Source: Hyphomicrobiales bacterium
GTDB taxonomy: Bacteria; Pseudomonadota; Alphaproteobacteria; Rhizobiales; Xanthobacteraceae
Assembly: GCA_003164375.1 (NCBI GenBank)
Contig: PLTE01000065.1
Location: 1-6,904, forward strand
Reading direction: 5' to 3'
DNA: 6,904 nt
Shown: positions 1 through 5,898 of the stretch, piece by piece
How the letters are laid out: each line of letters begins with the position of its first letter
Position numbering within the stretch: the first letter of the stretch is position 1
Notes under the pieces: model-generated
The model's input: only the letters and a program-made list of their open reading frames with translations
Databases searched by the model: none
Told to the model about the DNA's origin: nothing
Position numbers and translations under genes: made by a program

Positions 1-728
1 TCGTCGCAGCCATAGATGCGGTTGCCCATCAGCGGGCGCAGTTCGCGCGAGATTGGGCCTTTATGCTCGATGGTCAGGTAGGAGATGCAGCGCCGCGCAT
101 CGAGACGGTACGGCGCCGGGAACGCGGCGGTCGGGCAGACATCGAGGCAGGCATGGCAGTTGCCGCAATGATCGGGCTCCGGCGCATCCGGCGGCAGATC
201 GAGCGTGGTGAAAATAGCGCCGAGGAACAACCACGAGCCGAGTTGCCGCGACACCAGATTGGTATGCTTGCCCTGCCAGCCGAGCCCTGCCGCCGCGGCG
301 AGCGGCTTCTCCATCACGGCCGCAGTGTCGACAAAAACCTTGATGTCGCCGCCGCCATTGGCGATGAACCAGCGGCCGAGCTGTTTCAGCCGCGGCTTGA
401 TCAGCTCGTGATAATCGTCGCCGCGCGCATAGACCGAAATGCTGCCGCGCGCACGTGCGTTGAGAATCGCCAGCGGGTCATCATCCGGGCCATAATTGAC
501 GCCAAGCATAATGATCGAGCGAGCTTGCGGCCACAAGGTGCCCGGATCGGAGCGCCGCTCGGCATTGATCGCCATCCAGGCCATATCGCCATGCGCGCCG
601 GTCGAAAGGAACTCACGCAACCGATCCGCCGCGAGCGGGATCGCGTCCGGTCGCACGACGCCGATCGCATCGAAGCCGCAAGCACGGGCCGCCTCCCCGA
701 GCGCCGCTTTGAGTGCGGCCGGACTCAG
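1..728 (-). CDS. queG: Epoxyqueuosine reductase QueG, C-terminus cut by the window edge
   Basis: QueG is a cytosolic cobalamin and 4Fe-4S enzyme that reduces epoxyqueuosine to queuosine in the tRNA wobble base, the last step of the pathway. I translated 242 residues by hand with no stop. Seen: YARGDDYH at 100-107, the VDT motif with Asp134 (the Asp position implicated in catalysis in the family), GWQGKHT in the mid-region, and a first ferredoxin-type cluster site CxxCxxCxxxCP with Cys188, 191, 194 and 198. The remaining cluster cysteines and any C-terminal domain lie beyond base 1. The start is unusual: family similarity begins right after CTG at 726-728, which overlaps the upstream fzlA stop as CTGA. 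No ATG, GTG or TTG occurs there. TTG at 825-827 would add 33 unlikely residues, and internal GTG or TTG codons would remove conserved sequence. No Shine-Dalgarno is evident, so translational coupling to fzlA is inferred. Function is near certain; the start is not. Confidence 0.95.
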   Translation of the reverse strand, partial: MSPAALKAALGEAARACGFDAIGVVRPDAIPLAADRLREFLSTGAHGDMAWMAINAERRSDPGTLWPQARSIIMLGVNYGPDDDPLAILNARARGSISVYARGDDYHELIKPRLKQLGRWFIANGGGDIKVFVDTAAVMEKPLAAAAGLGWQGKHTNLVSRQLGSWLFLGAIFTTLDLPPDAPEPDHCGNCHACLDVCPTAAFPAPYRLDARRCISYLTIEHKGPISRELRPLMGNRIYGCD

Positions 729-1417
729 AAATCGAGGTCGGCGTAGCTCGCCGCCGGCGGCAGGCCGCGCAGCGTTTCGTTGAGCAGCGTGCGGAACGAG
801 GGTCGTGACTTGATCCTCGCGTACCAATTCTTGGCGGTCTCGTCTTCGTGCCACGGCACATCGCCCAGGTAATCGACGGCCGACAAATGCGCCGCCGCGG
901 TCAGATCAGCATAGGTCAGGCTATCGCCGGCTAGCCAGTCCCGGGTGCGGACCAGCCAGCCGATATAGGCCAAATGGTACCTGATGTTGCTTTTTGCAGC
1001 ACGCAGCGTTTCGGTATCGGGCGATCCACCACCGTTGCCAGCCGGCATATAGCGCTTGTAGACCCGCTCCGTGACCAGCGCGCCCGAGACCTCCGCGAAA
1101 AACTTGTCATTGAACCAGCTCATCAGGCGGCGCACCTCGACGCGCGAACTTACGTCCTGCGGCAGCAGCCGGGCCGGCGCGAAACTTTCGCCGCGGGTCT
1201 CGTCGATATATTCACCGATGATGGCGGCACCGGGAACCGGCGGACCGCCCTCTTCCACCAGCACCGGCGTCGTCCCCGCCGGATTGAGCACCAGGAATTC
1301 CTCGCGTCGTTCCCAGACCCGTTCCTCCACCAACCGCGGCGGCGAGCCGTACTCTTCGAGTACGAGACGCACGAAGCGGGACTGCGGGCAGATCGGATGA
1401 TGGAACAGCGTCAGCAT
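725..1417 (-). CDS. fzlA: FzlA-like GST-family protein (FtsZ-binding division factor)
   Basis: This is a 230-residue GST-fold protein. The N-terminal thioredoxin-like half carries HHPICPQSR at 6-14 and NPAGTTPVL; the C-terminal half is all-helical with a DWLAGDSLTYADL segment. From memory, the W-ERR-EFL-LNP block, the YHL-YIGWL-RT segment, the DYLGDVPW block and a tail ending YADLDF match alphaproteobacterial FzlA better than catalytic GSTs. Caulobacter FzlA binds and curves FtsZ filaments, couples the Z ring to the FtsW septal synthase, and is not known to use glutathione. Function here is inferred by family. The start was set at 1417 because homologues begin M-TLYH-P-CP; an ATG at 1480 would add 21 residues that do not look like the family. 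The RBS is weak (AAGG about 11 nt upstream). queG follows with a 4-nt overlap and uppP diverges upstream. The alternative is a generic glutathione S-transferase. Confidence 0.78.
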   Translation of the reverse strand: MLTLFHHPICPQSRFVRLVLEEYGSPPRLVEERVWERREEFLVLNPAGTTPVLVEEGGPPVPGAAIIGEYIDETRGESFAPARLLPQDVSSRVEVRRLMSWFNDKFFAEVSGALVTERVYKRYMPAGNGGGSPDTETLRAAKSNIRYHLAYIGWLVRTRDWLAGDSLTYADLTAAAHLSAVDYLGDVPWHEDETAKNWYARIKSRPSFRTLLNETLRGLPPAASYADLDF

Positions 1418-1548
1418 GCGGTCGCGAGCCTTGCCCGAATCTTGGGCTTGCGTCAAAAGTCTGCCGCAACGGTTTTGCACAGGTCCATTTTACATGGGTC
1501 TATGCCGATCCGACGCGTCTTGCACCTACCCTCGCCGCGGAGCACAAC
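1418..1548. promoter_or_regulatory. Divergent intergenic region between fzlA and uppP
   Basis: This 131-nt gap must hold the promoters of the leftward fzlA-queG pair and of rightward uppP, since both genes start here. I could not fix either promoter. For uppP, TTGCAC at 1475-1480 is a possible -35, but no good -10 lies at normal spacing. On the minus strand TGTAAAAT (within 1487-1495) is a possible -10 with a poor -35. uppP has a usable Shine-Dalgarno, GGAG at 1539-1542, six nt before its ATG. Confidence 0.4.
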
Positions 1549-2355
1549 ATGACATTGGACGTGATCAAGGCGATCTTCCTCGGCATCGTCGAGGGCTTGA
1601 CCGAGTTCATTCCGGTATCCTCGACCGGACATCTGCTCCTGGTCGAGCACTTCTTCGGCTTCGCCGATGATGATTTCGGCAAGGCCTTTGCAGTCCTGAT
1701 TCAGCTCGGAGCGATTCTGGCGCTGTTGTCGATTTATTTCGCTCGGCTGTGGCGCCTCTTTCTCGGCATGTTCGCTAACCGCGACGACCGACGCTTCGTC
1801 ATCGGCGTGCTGGTGGCTTTTCTCCCCGCGATGATCATCGGCGCGCTGGCCTACGGTGTCATCAAGAGCGTGCTGTTCAATGTTTGGATCGTCTGCACCA
1901 TGCTCATCGTCGGCGGCTTCGTGCTGTTGTGGATCGACCGTCTCGACCTCAAGCCGCGCTACCACGACGCCACTAAATTCTCGCTGCCGATGTATCTCGG
2001 CATCGGCGTAATTCAGTGCCTGTCCATGGTGCCGGGCGTATCACGGTCCGGCGCCACCATCGTTGGCGCCATGCTGTTCGGCGCCGACAAGCGCGCGGCG
2101 ACGGAATTCTCGTTTTGGCTGGCGATGCCGACCATGGTCGGTGCATTCGCGTTCGAAGCGTATAAAAGTAAGGCTCAGTTCGACGGCGGCAATACCGTGA
2201 TCATCGCCATCGGCTTTGCCGTCTCCTTCGTGTGCGGCTGGTATGTGGTCAAGACGCTGCTCGGCTACGTCGCACGTCACGGCTTCGCTTTATTCGCCTG
2301 GTGGCGGATCGTCGTCGGCGCGCTCGGGCTGCTCGCGCTGATGCTGGGGCATTGA
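1549..2355 (+). CDS. uppP: Undecaprenyl-diphosphate phosphatase UppP/BacA
   Basis: UppP is an inner-membrane phosphatase that converts undecaprenyl diphosphate to undecaprenyl phosphate, recycling the lipid carrier for peptidoglycan and other envelope glycans; overexpression gives bacitracin resistance in other bacteria. The 268 residues match family length (E. coli about 273). The first signature is EGLTEFIPVSSTGHL with Glu15, Glu19, Ser25 and His28, corresponding to the E. coli catalytic Glu17/Glu21/His30 region. The second signature is PGVSRSGATI at 162-171 with Arg166. Hydrophobic helices fill the rest, for example around residues 52-64, 82-97, 103-125 and 220-267. The start has GGAG six nt upstream. 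It diverges from fzlA and converges on the NDUFA9-like gene with 13 nt between stops. All key residues are present and nothing suggests decay. Confidence 0.97.
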   Translation: MTLDVIKAIFLGIVEGLTEFIPVSSTGHLLLVEHFFGFADDDFGKAFAVLIQLGAILALLSIYFARLWRLFLGMFANRDDRRFVIGVLVAFLPAMIIGALAYGVIKSVLFNVWIVCTMLIVGGFVLLWIDRLDLKPRYHDATKFSLPMYLGIGVIQCLSMVPGVSRSGATIVGAMLFGADKRAATEFSFWLAMPTMVGAFAFEAYKSKAQFDGGNTVIIAIGFAVSFVCGWYVVKTLLGYVARHGFALFAWWRIVVGALGLLALMLGH

Positions 2356-2357
2356 AG

Positions 2358-2383
2358 CCCCGATCGGCTTACGCCGTGCGGGG
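2358..2383. terminator. Hairpin across the convergent uppP / NDUFA9-like junction, possible bidirectional terminator
   Basis: CCCCG (2358-2362) pairs with CGGGG (2379-2383), and CGGC (2365-2368) pairs with GCCG (2373-2376) around a TTAC loop, with a 2x2 mismatch between the two helices. It starts three nt after the uppP stop and covers the stop and last codons of the opposing gene. There is no T-tract on either side, so it is not a textbook intrinsic terminator. It could stabilise 3' ends or act with Rho. Confidence 0.4.
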
Positions 2384-3340
2384 ACGAAACTGCCCGTTCT
2401 TGCGGAAGCGCCAGAGGTAAGACGGCACGATCGCGGCCACCGACTCTGGCGTGATGCCGAGCCCTTCCAGGGTACGGCCATCGCGGCGGGCGTCCTCGCC
2501 GACGACGTTGTCGCGCTTGAGCAGTTCGACCTGATCGGGCGTGATCGGCGGCTTCGGCAAATACTGCAGCAATGTCGCCTGCAGCTTCATCAAGCCGAAC
2601 GGCACCGGCACGAGCAAGCGGCGGCGCTCGATCGTGGCGAGCACCAACTCCATCAATTCCTTGAACGTGCGCACGTCCGGGCCACCGAGCTCGTAGATCG
2701 CGCCCGGCTTGGTTTCGCCATCGACCGCCTTCGCAATCGCCTCCGCGACGTCGCCGGCGAAAACCGGCTGCATGCGCGTCTGACCGCCACCCAGAAGCGG
2801 CAGCACCGGCGACATGCGCGCCAGCGCCGCGAAGCGGTTGAAGAAATCGTCCTCGGGACCGAACACGACCGACGGCCGAAAAACGGTCGCCGTGTTGTGC
2901 GCCGCCAGAACAAGCCGCTCACCTTCTGCTTTCGCCCGGGCATAGTGCGACAGCGCGCTGGCGTCGGCGCCGATGGCAGAGAGGTGGACCAGCGGCGCGC
3001 CAGCGGCACTGGCCGCGCGCGCCACGGTTTCCGCCCCCTCGGTCATCACGGCATCGAAATCCTGGCGGCCGCGCTCGAACAGGATGCCGACCAGATTGAC
3101 TACGATGTCGGCATCACGCACCGCCGCCTCAACCGAATCCGGGTAGCGCAGATTGGCCTGCACGGCGTGGATCTGACCGACTCGGCCCAACGGCTGCAGA
3201 TGGAAAGCAAGGTCTGGGCGGCGCACCGCGACGCGGACGCGGTATTGCCGGCTGGCGAGCGCCCGCACCACATGGCGGCCGAGGAACCCCGAGCCGCCGA
3301 ACACGGTGACAAGCGTATCAAGCTTATTCTTCGAGGCCAT
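2369..3340 (-). CDS. Complex I NDUFA9-subunit-family NAD(P)-binding protein (atypical SDR)
   Basis: A 323-residue extended/atypical short-chain dehydrogenase of the group annotated as complex I NDUFA9 subunit family in alphaproteobacteria. Seen: a Rossmann nucleotide-binding motif GGSGFLGRHVV at 15-25; a basic patch VAVRRP near residues 38-42, just after the second strand, which could favour NADP(H); NLVGIL at 82-87; and Ser121 with Tyr133-x-x-x-Lys137 in the SDR catalytic positions. The C-terminal half has LGGPDVRTFKELMEL, typical of NmrA/NDUFA9 proteins. Mitochondrial NDUFA9 is an accessory complex I subunit that binds NADPH; whether the bacterial proteins join complex I or act as separate oxidoreductases is not settled here, as no nuo genes are in view. 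Start is ATG at 3338-3340 just before the Rossmann strand; no clear Shine-Dalgarno precedes it. It is transcribed alone, facing uppP. Confidence 0.88.
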   Translation of the reverse strand: MASKNKLDTLVTVFGGSGFLGRHVVRALASRQYRVRVAVRRPDLAFHLQPLGRVGQIHAVQANLRYPDSVEAAVRDADIVVNLVGILFERGRQDFDAVMTEGAETVARAASAAGAPLVHLSAIGADASALSHYARAKAEGERLVLAAHNTATVFRPSVVFGPEDDFFNRFAALARMSPVLPLLGGGQTRMQPVFAGDVAEAIAKAVDGETKPGAIYELGGPDVRTFKELMELVLATIERRRLLVPVPFGLMKLQATLLQYLPKPPITPDQVELLKRDNVVGEDARRDGRTLEGLGITPESVAAIVPSYLWRFRKNGQFRPRTA

Positions 3341-3370
3341 TTGTCGCGAAATACATGATCGCCGAGGCGC

Positions 3371-3398
3371 TGTATAGTGATTATCGTGCGATCCTCAA
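3371..3398 (-). promoter_or_regulatory. Candidate sigma-70 promoter for the NDUFA9-like gene
   Basis: Read on the minus strand, TTGAGG (3393-3398) and TATACA (3371-3376) are separated by 16 nt, each matching four of six consensus bases. The -10 lies 30 nt upstream of the ATG, giving a plausible short 5' leader. Seen by eye only. Confidence 0.35.
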
Positions 3399-3427
3399 CG
3401 CTAAGCGATTGCACTGGTATCTTGGTG

Positions 3428-3476
3428 CAGGATGACGCTTCGGGAAGGCGGTACCCTTTTCCGGATCATGCGCTAA
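3428..3476. repeat. Decayed imperfect palindrome of the Rhizobiales intergenic TTTTCCGGATCATGC type
   Basis: The right arm TTTTCCGGATCATGC (3457-3471) resembles a short intergenic motif I recall as common in Bradyrhizobium-like and other Rhizobiales genomes. The left arm (about 3428-3449, containing GATGA and CGGGAA) is a degenerate reverse complement, and the palindrome GGTACC (3450-3455) lies between the arms. Family membership rests on memory, so it needs a genome-wide copy count. Confidence 0.35.
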
Positions 3477-3485
3477 GCCGTTCGA

Positions 3486-3514
3486 TTGACAAGGGGATGA
3501 CCGCTCCGTACCTA
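3486..3514 (+). promoter_or_regulatory. Candidate promoter for tRNA-Leu (and possibly nrnC)
   Basis: A perfect -35 TTGACA (3486-3491) is followed after 17 nt by TACCTA (3509-3514); the -10 could instead be the CTAT just to the right. It would start transcription about 10-15 nt before the mature tRNA 5' end, normal for a tRNA gene. The -35 is strong and the -10 weak. Confidence 0.5.
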
Positions 3515-3534
3515 TCCCGGCATTGCCCGACTGG

Positions 3535-3619
<85 letters not shown>

Positions 3620-3650
3620 GATCGAGCCCTACCGCAACGGACGTCGCCGC

Positions 3651-4277
3651 ATGACCATCCGTCTTCATCGCGGCGATCTGCCGGACATCTCCCGCTACAT
3701 GAGCGCAAGCTCGCGCGCGGTCGCGATCGACACCGAGACTATGGGGCTTGATCTGCAGCGCGACCGGCTATGCGTGGTGCAACTCTCGCCCGGCGACGGC
3801 TCGGCCGACGTCGTGCAGATTCCGCCGAACCCAGCCGATGCACCGAACCTCAAACGGCTCCTTGCCGACAAGAGCCTGCTCAAAATTTTTCACTTCGCGC
3901 GCTTCGATCTCGGCGTGTTGTGCAAAGCCTTTGGTGTGATGCCGGAGCCGGTCTATTGCACCAAGATCGCGTCGCGGCTGGTGCGGACCTATACCGACAA
4001 GCACGGGCTGAAGGATCTCGTGCGCGAGATACTGGGGCAGGAGATTTCCAAGCAGCAGCAGTCGTCCGATTGGGGCGCGGCGGACTTAAGCGAGCCGCAG
4101 CTGGCCTATGCCGCGGCCGATGTCACCCATTTGCACGCGCTCAAGAACAAGCTCGACGCCATGCTGGCGCGCGAAGGCCGCGAAAGCCTTGCTGCCGCCT
4201 GCTTCCACTTCCTGCCGGAGCGTGTGCGGCTCGACCTTGCCGGATTTGCCGCCGAGGATATTTTCGCTCATTCCTGA
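3651..4277 (+). CDS. nrnC: NanoRNase NrnC, DEDDy 3'-5' exoribonuclease (RNase D-like)
   Basis: NrnC is the alphaproteobacterial enzyme that degrades nanoRNAs, especially dinucleotides, filling the role of Orn; Bartonella and Brucella family members form octameric rings. This 208-residue protein is a single exonuclease domain without the HRDC domains of true RNase D. The DEDDy set is complete: Asp27 and Glu29 in IDTET, Asp86 in HFARFDLGVL, and Tyr153-x-x-x-Asp157 in YAAADV. The family blocks DRLCVVQLSPGDG, YCTKIASRLVRTYTDKHGLK, ISKQQQSSDW and the terminal DIFAHS match NrnC as I remember it. ATG 3651 is chosen because homologues start with a short RxHxGDLP strand; its RBS is weak (GGAC about 9 nt upstream). 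It follows tRNA-Leu by 31 nt and precedes lptC by 142 nt. Substrates probably include pGpG from cyclic-di-GMP turnover (inference). Confidence 0.93.
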   Translation: MTIRLHRGDLPDISRYMSASSRAVAIDTETMGLDLQRDRLCVVQLSPGDGSADVVQIPPNPADAPNLKRLLADKSLLKIFHFARFDLGVLCKAFGVMPEPVYCTKIASRLVRTYTDKHGLKDLVREILGQEISKQQQSSDWGAADLSEPQLAYAAADVTHLHALKNKLDAMLAREGRESLAAACFHFLPERVRLDLAGFAAEDIFAHS

Positions 4278-4279
4278 GC

Positions 4280-4298
4280 CGGGGCGCCTTGCTCCCCG
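4280..4298 (+). terminator. Weak hairpin just after nrnC
   Basis: CGGGG (4280-4284) can pair with CCCCG (4294-4298) across a 9-nt loop, two nt after the nrnC stop. No T-tract follows, so strong intrinsic termination is unlikely and read-through into lptC is possible. Confidence 0.25.
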
Positions 4299-4336
4299 CA
4301 ATATCAGCCTTCGCCGGGCCACATTCGCGGGCGAGC

Positions 4337-4356
4337 TTTGCAAGGAAATTTGCAAG
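4337..4356 (+). repeat. Tandem TTTGCAAG direct repeat upstream of lptC
   Basis: Two identical 8-mers TTTGCAAG at 4337-4344 and 4349-4356 lie 12 bp apart start to start, and each contains the palindrome TTGCAA. They sit 64 nt upstream of the lptC start in the nrnC-lptC gap, where an lpt promoter would be expected. The period is not an exact helical turn. A protein-binding site is possible, chance is possible, and no regulator is identified. Confidence 0.3.
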
Positions 4357-4405
4357 ACAAACCCGCTAAAAGCATGGTCTAAGGTTCCGAATCGGGGCGA
4401 CGCCT

Positions 4406-4412
4406 GAAGGGA
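4406..4412 (+). promoter_or_regulatory. Ribosome binding site fixing the lptC TTG start
   Basis: GAAGGGA (4406-4412) is the best Shine-Dalgarno match in the window and ends seven nt before the TTG at 4420. No in-frame ATG occurs before the membrane helix, so this site decides the start. Confidence 0.7.
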
Positions 4413-4419
4413 AAAACGC

Positions 4420-5106
4420 TTGGCCATTGCCTACCCCGAGAACGGCGCGAAGGGATATTCGGCAGGTTCCCAGGGCGCTTTCGATCGCGTCTATCGATCC
4501 GCGCTTCGGCATAGCCGGCACGTGCGCTGGCTGCGCGTCGGCGTGCCGCTAGGTATCGCCGTGGTGTTGCTCACGGTCGTTGCGCTCAACTACATGCCGC
4601 CGATCGGCGGATTCCGGCTGCCGGGCGAGCTCGGCAACCTCGTCATCCACGGCACCAAGATCACGATGGAGCAGCCGCGGCTCACCGGCTTCACGATCGA
4701 TTCCCGCGCCTATGAATTTTCCGCCGAAGCCGCAGCGCAGGACATCACCAAGCCCAATCTCGTCGAGCTCAATAAGCTCCACGCCAAGATGGAAATGCAG
4801 GATAAAAGCAGCGTGGATATGGTGGCCGATTCGGGCGTCTACGACTCCAAGTCGGAAATGCTGACGCTCCACGACAATATCTTGCTGGTGTCGTCGACAG
4901 GCTATGAGGGCCGCTTGAGCCAGGCGGTGGTCGACGTACGCAAGGGCAACGTCGTTTCGGATGAGCCGGTCGCTGTGAAATTGCTCAACGGCTTCCTCAA
5001 CGCCAAACGGCTCGATATCAGCGAGAACGGCAGCGTGGTCCGCTTCGGCGATGTCACAATGACGCTCCAGCAAAACAAAGACAGCGCAAAGGCGAACGAC
5101 CAATGA
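4420..5106 (+). CDS. lptC: LPS export bitopic membrane protein LptC
   Basis: LptC is the single-span inner-membrane component of the Lpt bridge: it takes LPS from the LptB2FG ABC transporter and passes it to LptA in the periplasm. The 228-residue protein has a basic cytoplasmic tail of about 37 residues, one membrane helix at roughly 38-57 (VGVPLGIAVVLLTVVALNY), and a periplasmic LptC/DUF1239 beta-jellyroll domain with the regular strands typical of the family (GFTIDSRAYEFSAEAA, VDMVADSGVYDSKSEML, VKLLNGFLNAKRLDI). At 228 it is longer than the about 191-residue E. coli LptC, mostly through the N-terminal tail, as is common in alphaproteobacteria. It starts at TTG 4420 with GAAGGGA upstream; the first in-frame ATG would fall at the end of the helix. 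It overlaps lptA by four nt (ATGA). Confidence 0.93.
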   Translation: MAIAYPENGAKGYSAGSQGAFDRVYRSALRHSRHVRWLRVGVPLGIAVVLLTVVALNYMPPIGGFRLPGELGNLVIHGTKITMEQPRLTGFTIDSRAYEFSAEAAAQDITKPNLVELNKLHAKMEMQDKSSVDMVADSGVYDSKSEMLTLHDNILLVSSTGYEGRLSQAVVDVRKGNVVSDEPVAVKLLNGFLNAKRLDISENGSVVRFGDVTMTLQQNKDSAKANDQ

Positions 5107-5789
5107 TGCATCGCCTGAAACTTTGCGCCGCTTTTACGGTGCTGACGGCTTTGGTGCTGCTAACGGCCCCACCTGCCGGGGCACAGGCACCGCATCCGGC
5201 GGCGCCGAGCCCGTTTCAGGGCATGAGCCAGAACACGGATCAGCCGGTGCAGATCGAGGCGGCCACGTTGGAAGTCCGCGACAAGAACAAGCAGGCGACG
5301 TTTTCCGGCAACGTGCAGGTGGTGCAGGGCGATACCACGATGAAGTGCCAAAGCCTCGTCGTTTTCTATGGACAGGAAGTAGGTATTGGCGCCGAGGCCG
5401 CGCCCGCCGCCGCGACCACGACGAAATCGGCGCCCGGCATGCCGCAGGGCGCGCAGAATATCCGCCGCATCGAAGCGCGTGGCGGTGTGACCGTCATCAC
5501 CAAGGATCAGAACGCCAGCGGCGATCTCGGCGTCTATGATCTGAAGACCAAAACAATCACATTGAGCGGCAATGTAGTGGTCAGTCAGGGCCAGAATGTC
5601 ATTCACGGCGAACGGGTGGTGGTCGACACAACGACGGGATATGCGCGGGTCGAATCGGCGAGCAGCAATAACGCTGGCGGCGGCAATACGGCTGCACCGG
5701 GCCGTGTCCGCGCGCTCATCCAGCCTGGCAAGGGCCAAAGCGGCGGGCCGACGAATTTCATGACAATCGGCCCGGGCAAGACAAATTGA
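5103..5789 (+). CDS. lptA: LPS transport periplasmic protein LptA (OstA-like)
   Basis: LptA polymerises into the periplasmic bridge that carries LPS from LptC to LptD. The 228 residues open with a Sec signal peptide: Arg4/Lys6, a hydrophobic core to about residue 22, and AGA at 25-27 before Gln28 as the likely cleavage site. The mature part is an OstA/LptA beta-jellyroll from about 48 to 190 with repeated strand motifs (QATFSGNVQVVQGDTTMKC, ASGDLGVYDLKTKTITLSGN, VIHGERVVVDTTTGYARV). An Ala/Thr-rich loop at about 98-112 interrupts the domain, and a Gly/Asn-rich C-terminal tail ends with a GRVRALIQPG block; both resemble other alphaproteobacterial LptA proteins. ATG 5103 overlaps the lptC stop (ATGA), implying coupled translation. 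AAAGG at 5088-5092 is 10 nt upstream. A second ATG at 5106 is possible but worse spaced. Confidence 0.94.
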   Translation: MMHRLKLCAAFTVLTALVLLTAPPAGAQAPHPAAPSPFQGMSQNTDQPVQIEAATLEVRDKNKQATFSGNVQVVQGDTTMKCQSLVVFYGQEVGIGAEAAPAAATTTKSAPGMPQGAQNIRRIEARGGVTVITKDQNASGDLGVYDLKTKTITLSGNVVVSQGQNVIHGERVVVDTTTGYARVESASSNNAGGGNTAAPGRVRALIQPGKGQSGGPTNFMTIGPGKTN

Positions 5790-5898
5790 CCCAACGAATT
5801 AACCGGCGCGCCATCCCCATCCCTGCCGAAAATGGGCTAAAGTCGCTAGTCTAAACGGTAATCGACCGCGATTCACAGGCGAGCTTCCCGAGACCGGC
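5790..5898 (+). promoter_or_regulatory. lptA-lptB intergenic region
   Basis: This 109-nt gap separates genes that are usually close. It contains CTAAA twice (5837-5841 and 5851-5855, 14 bp apart) and no convincing promoter, terminator or hairpin. In the lptB frame it is open from 5803, after a TAA at 5800-5802, but has no ATG, GTG or TTG start before 5899. Confidence 0.3.

Noticed and set aside
63..746. Long plus-strand open frame opposite queG
   Set aside because: It is Arg/Ala-rich antisense of a gene with clear QueG motifs; GC-rich genes routinely give such frames.
1418..1480. ATG at 1480 as the fzlA start, adding 21 residues
   Set aside because: The family starts at the M-TLYH-P-CP segment and the extra residues look like translated leader.
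974..1552. Plus-strand open frame opposite fzlA running to the uppP start
   Set aside because: Composition is typical of antisense, with no recognisable domain, and it overlaps a well-supported gene throughout.
1453..1965. Minus-strand open frame across the fzlA-uppP gap and the first part of uppP
   Set aside because: Mostly antisense of uppP, rich in Asp/Glu/Gln/His as expected from reverse-complemented membrane codons.
4549..5103. Minus-strand open frame opposite lptC
   Set aside because: Antisense of lptC, which has a start signal, a membrane helix and domain motifs.
5799..5804. TTAACC as a CtrA half-site upstream of lptB
   Set aside because: The second half-site at 7-nt spacing is absent, and a single 6-mer is expected by chance.
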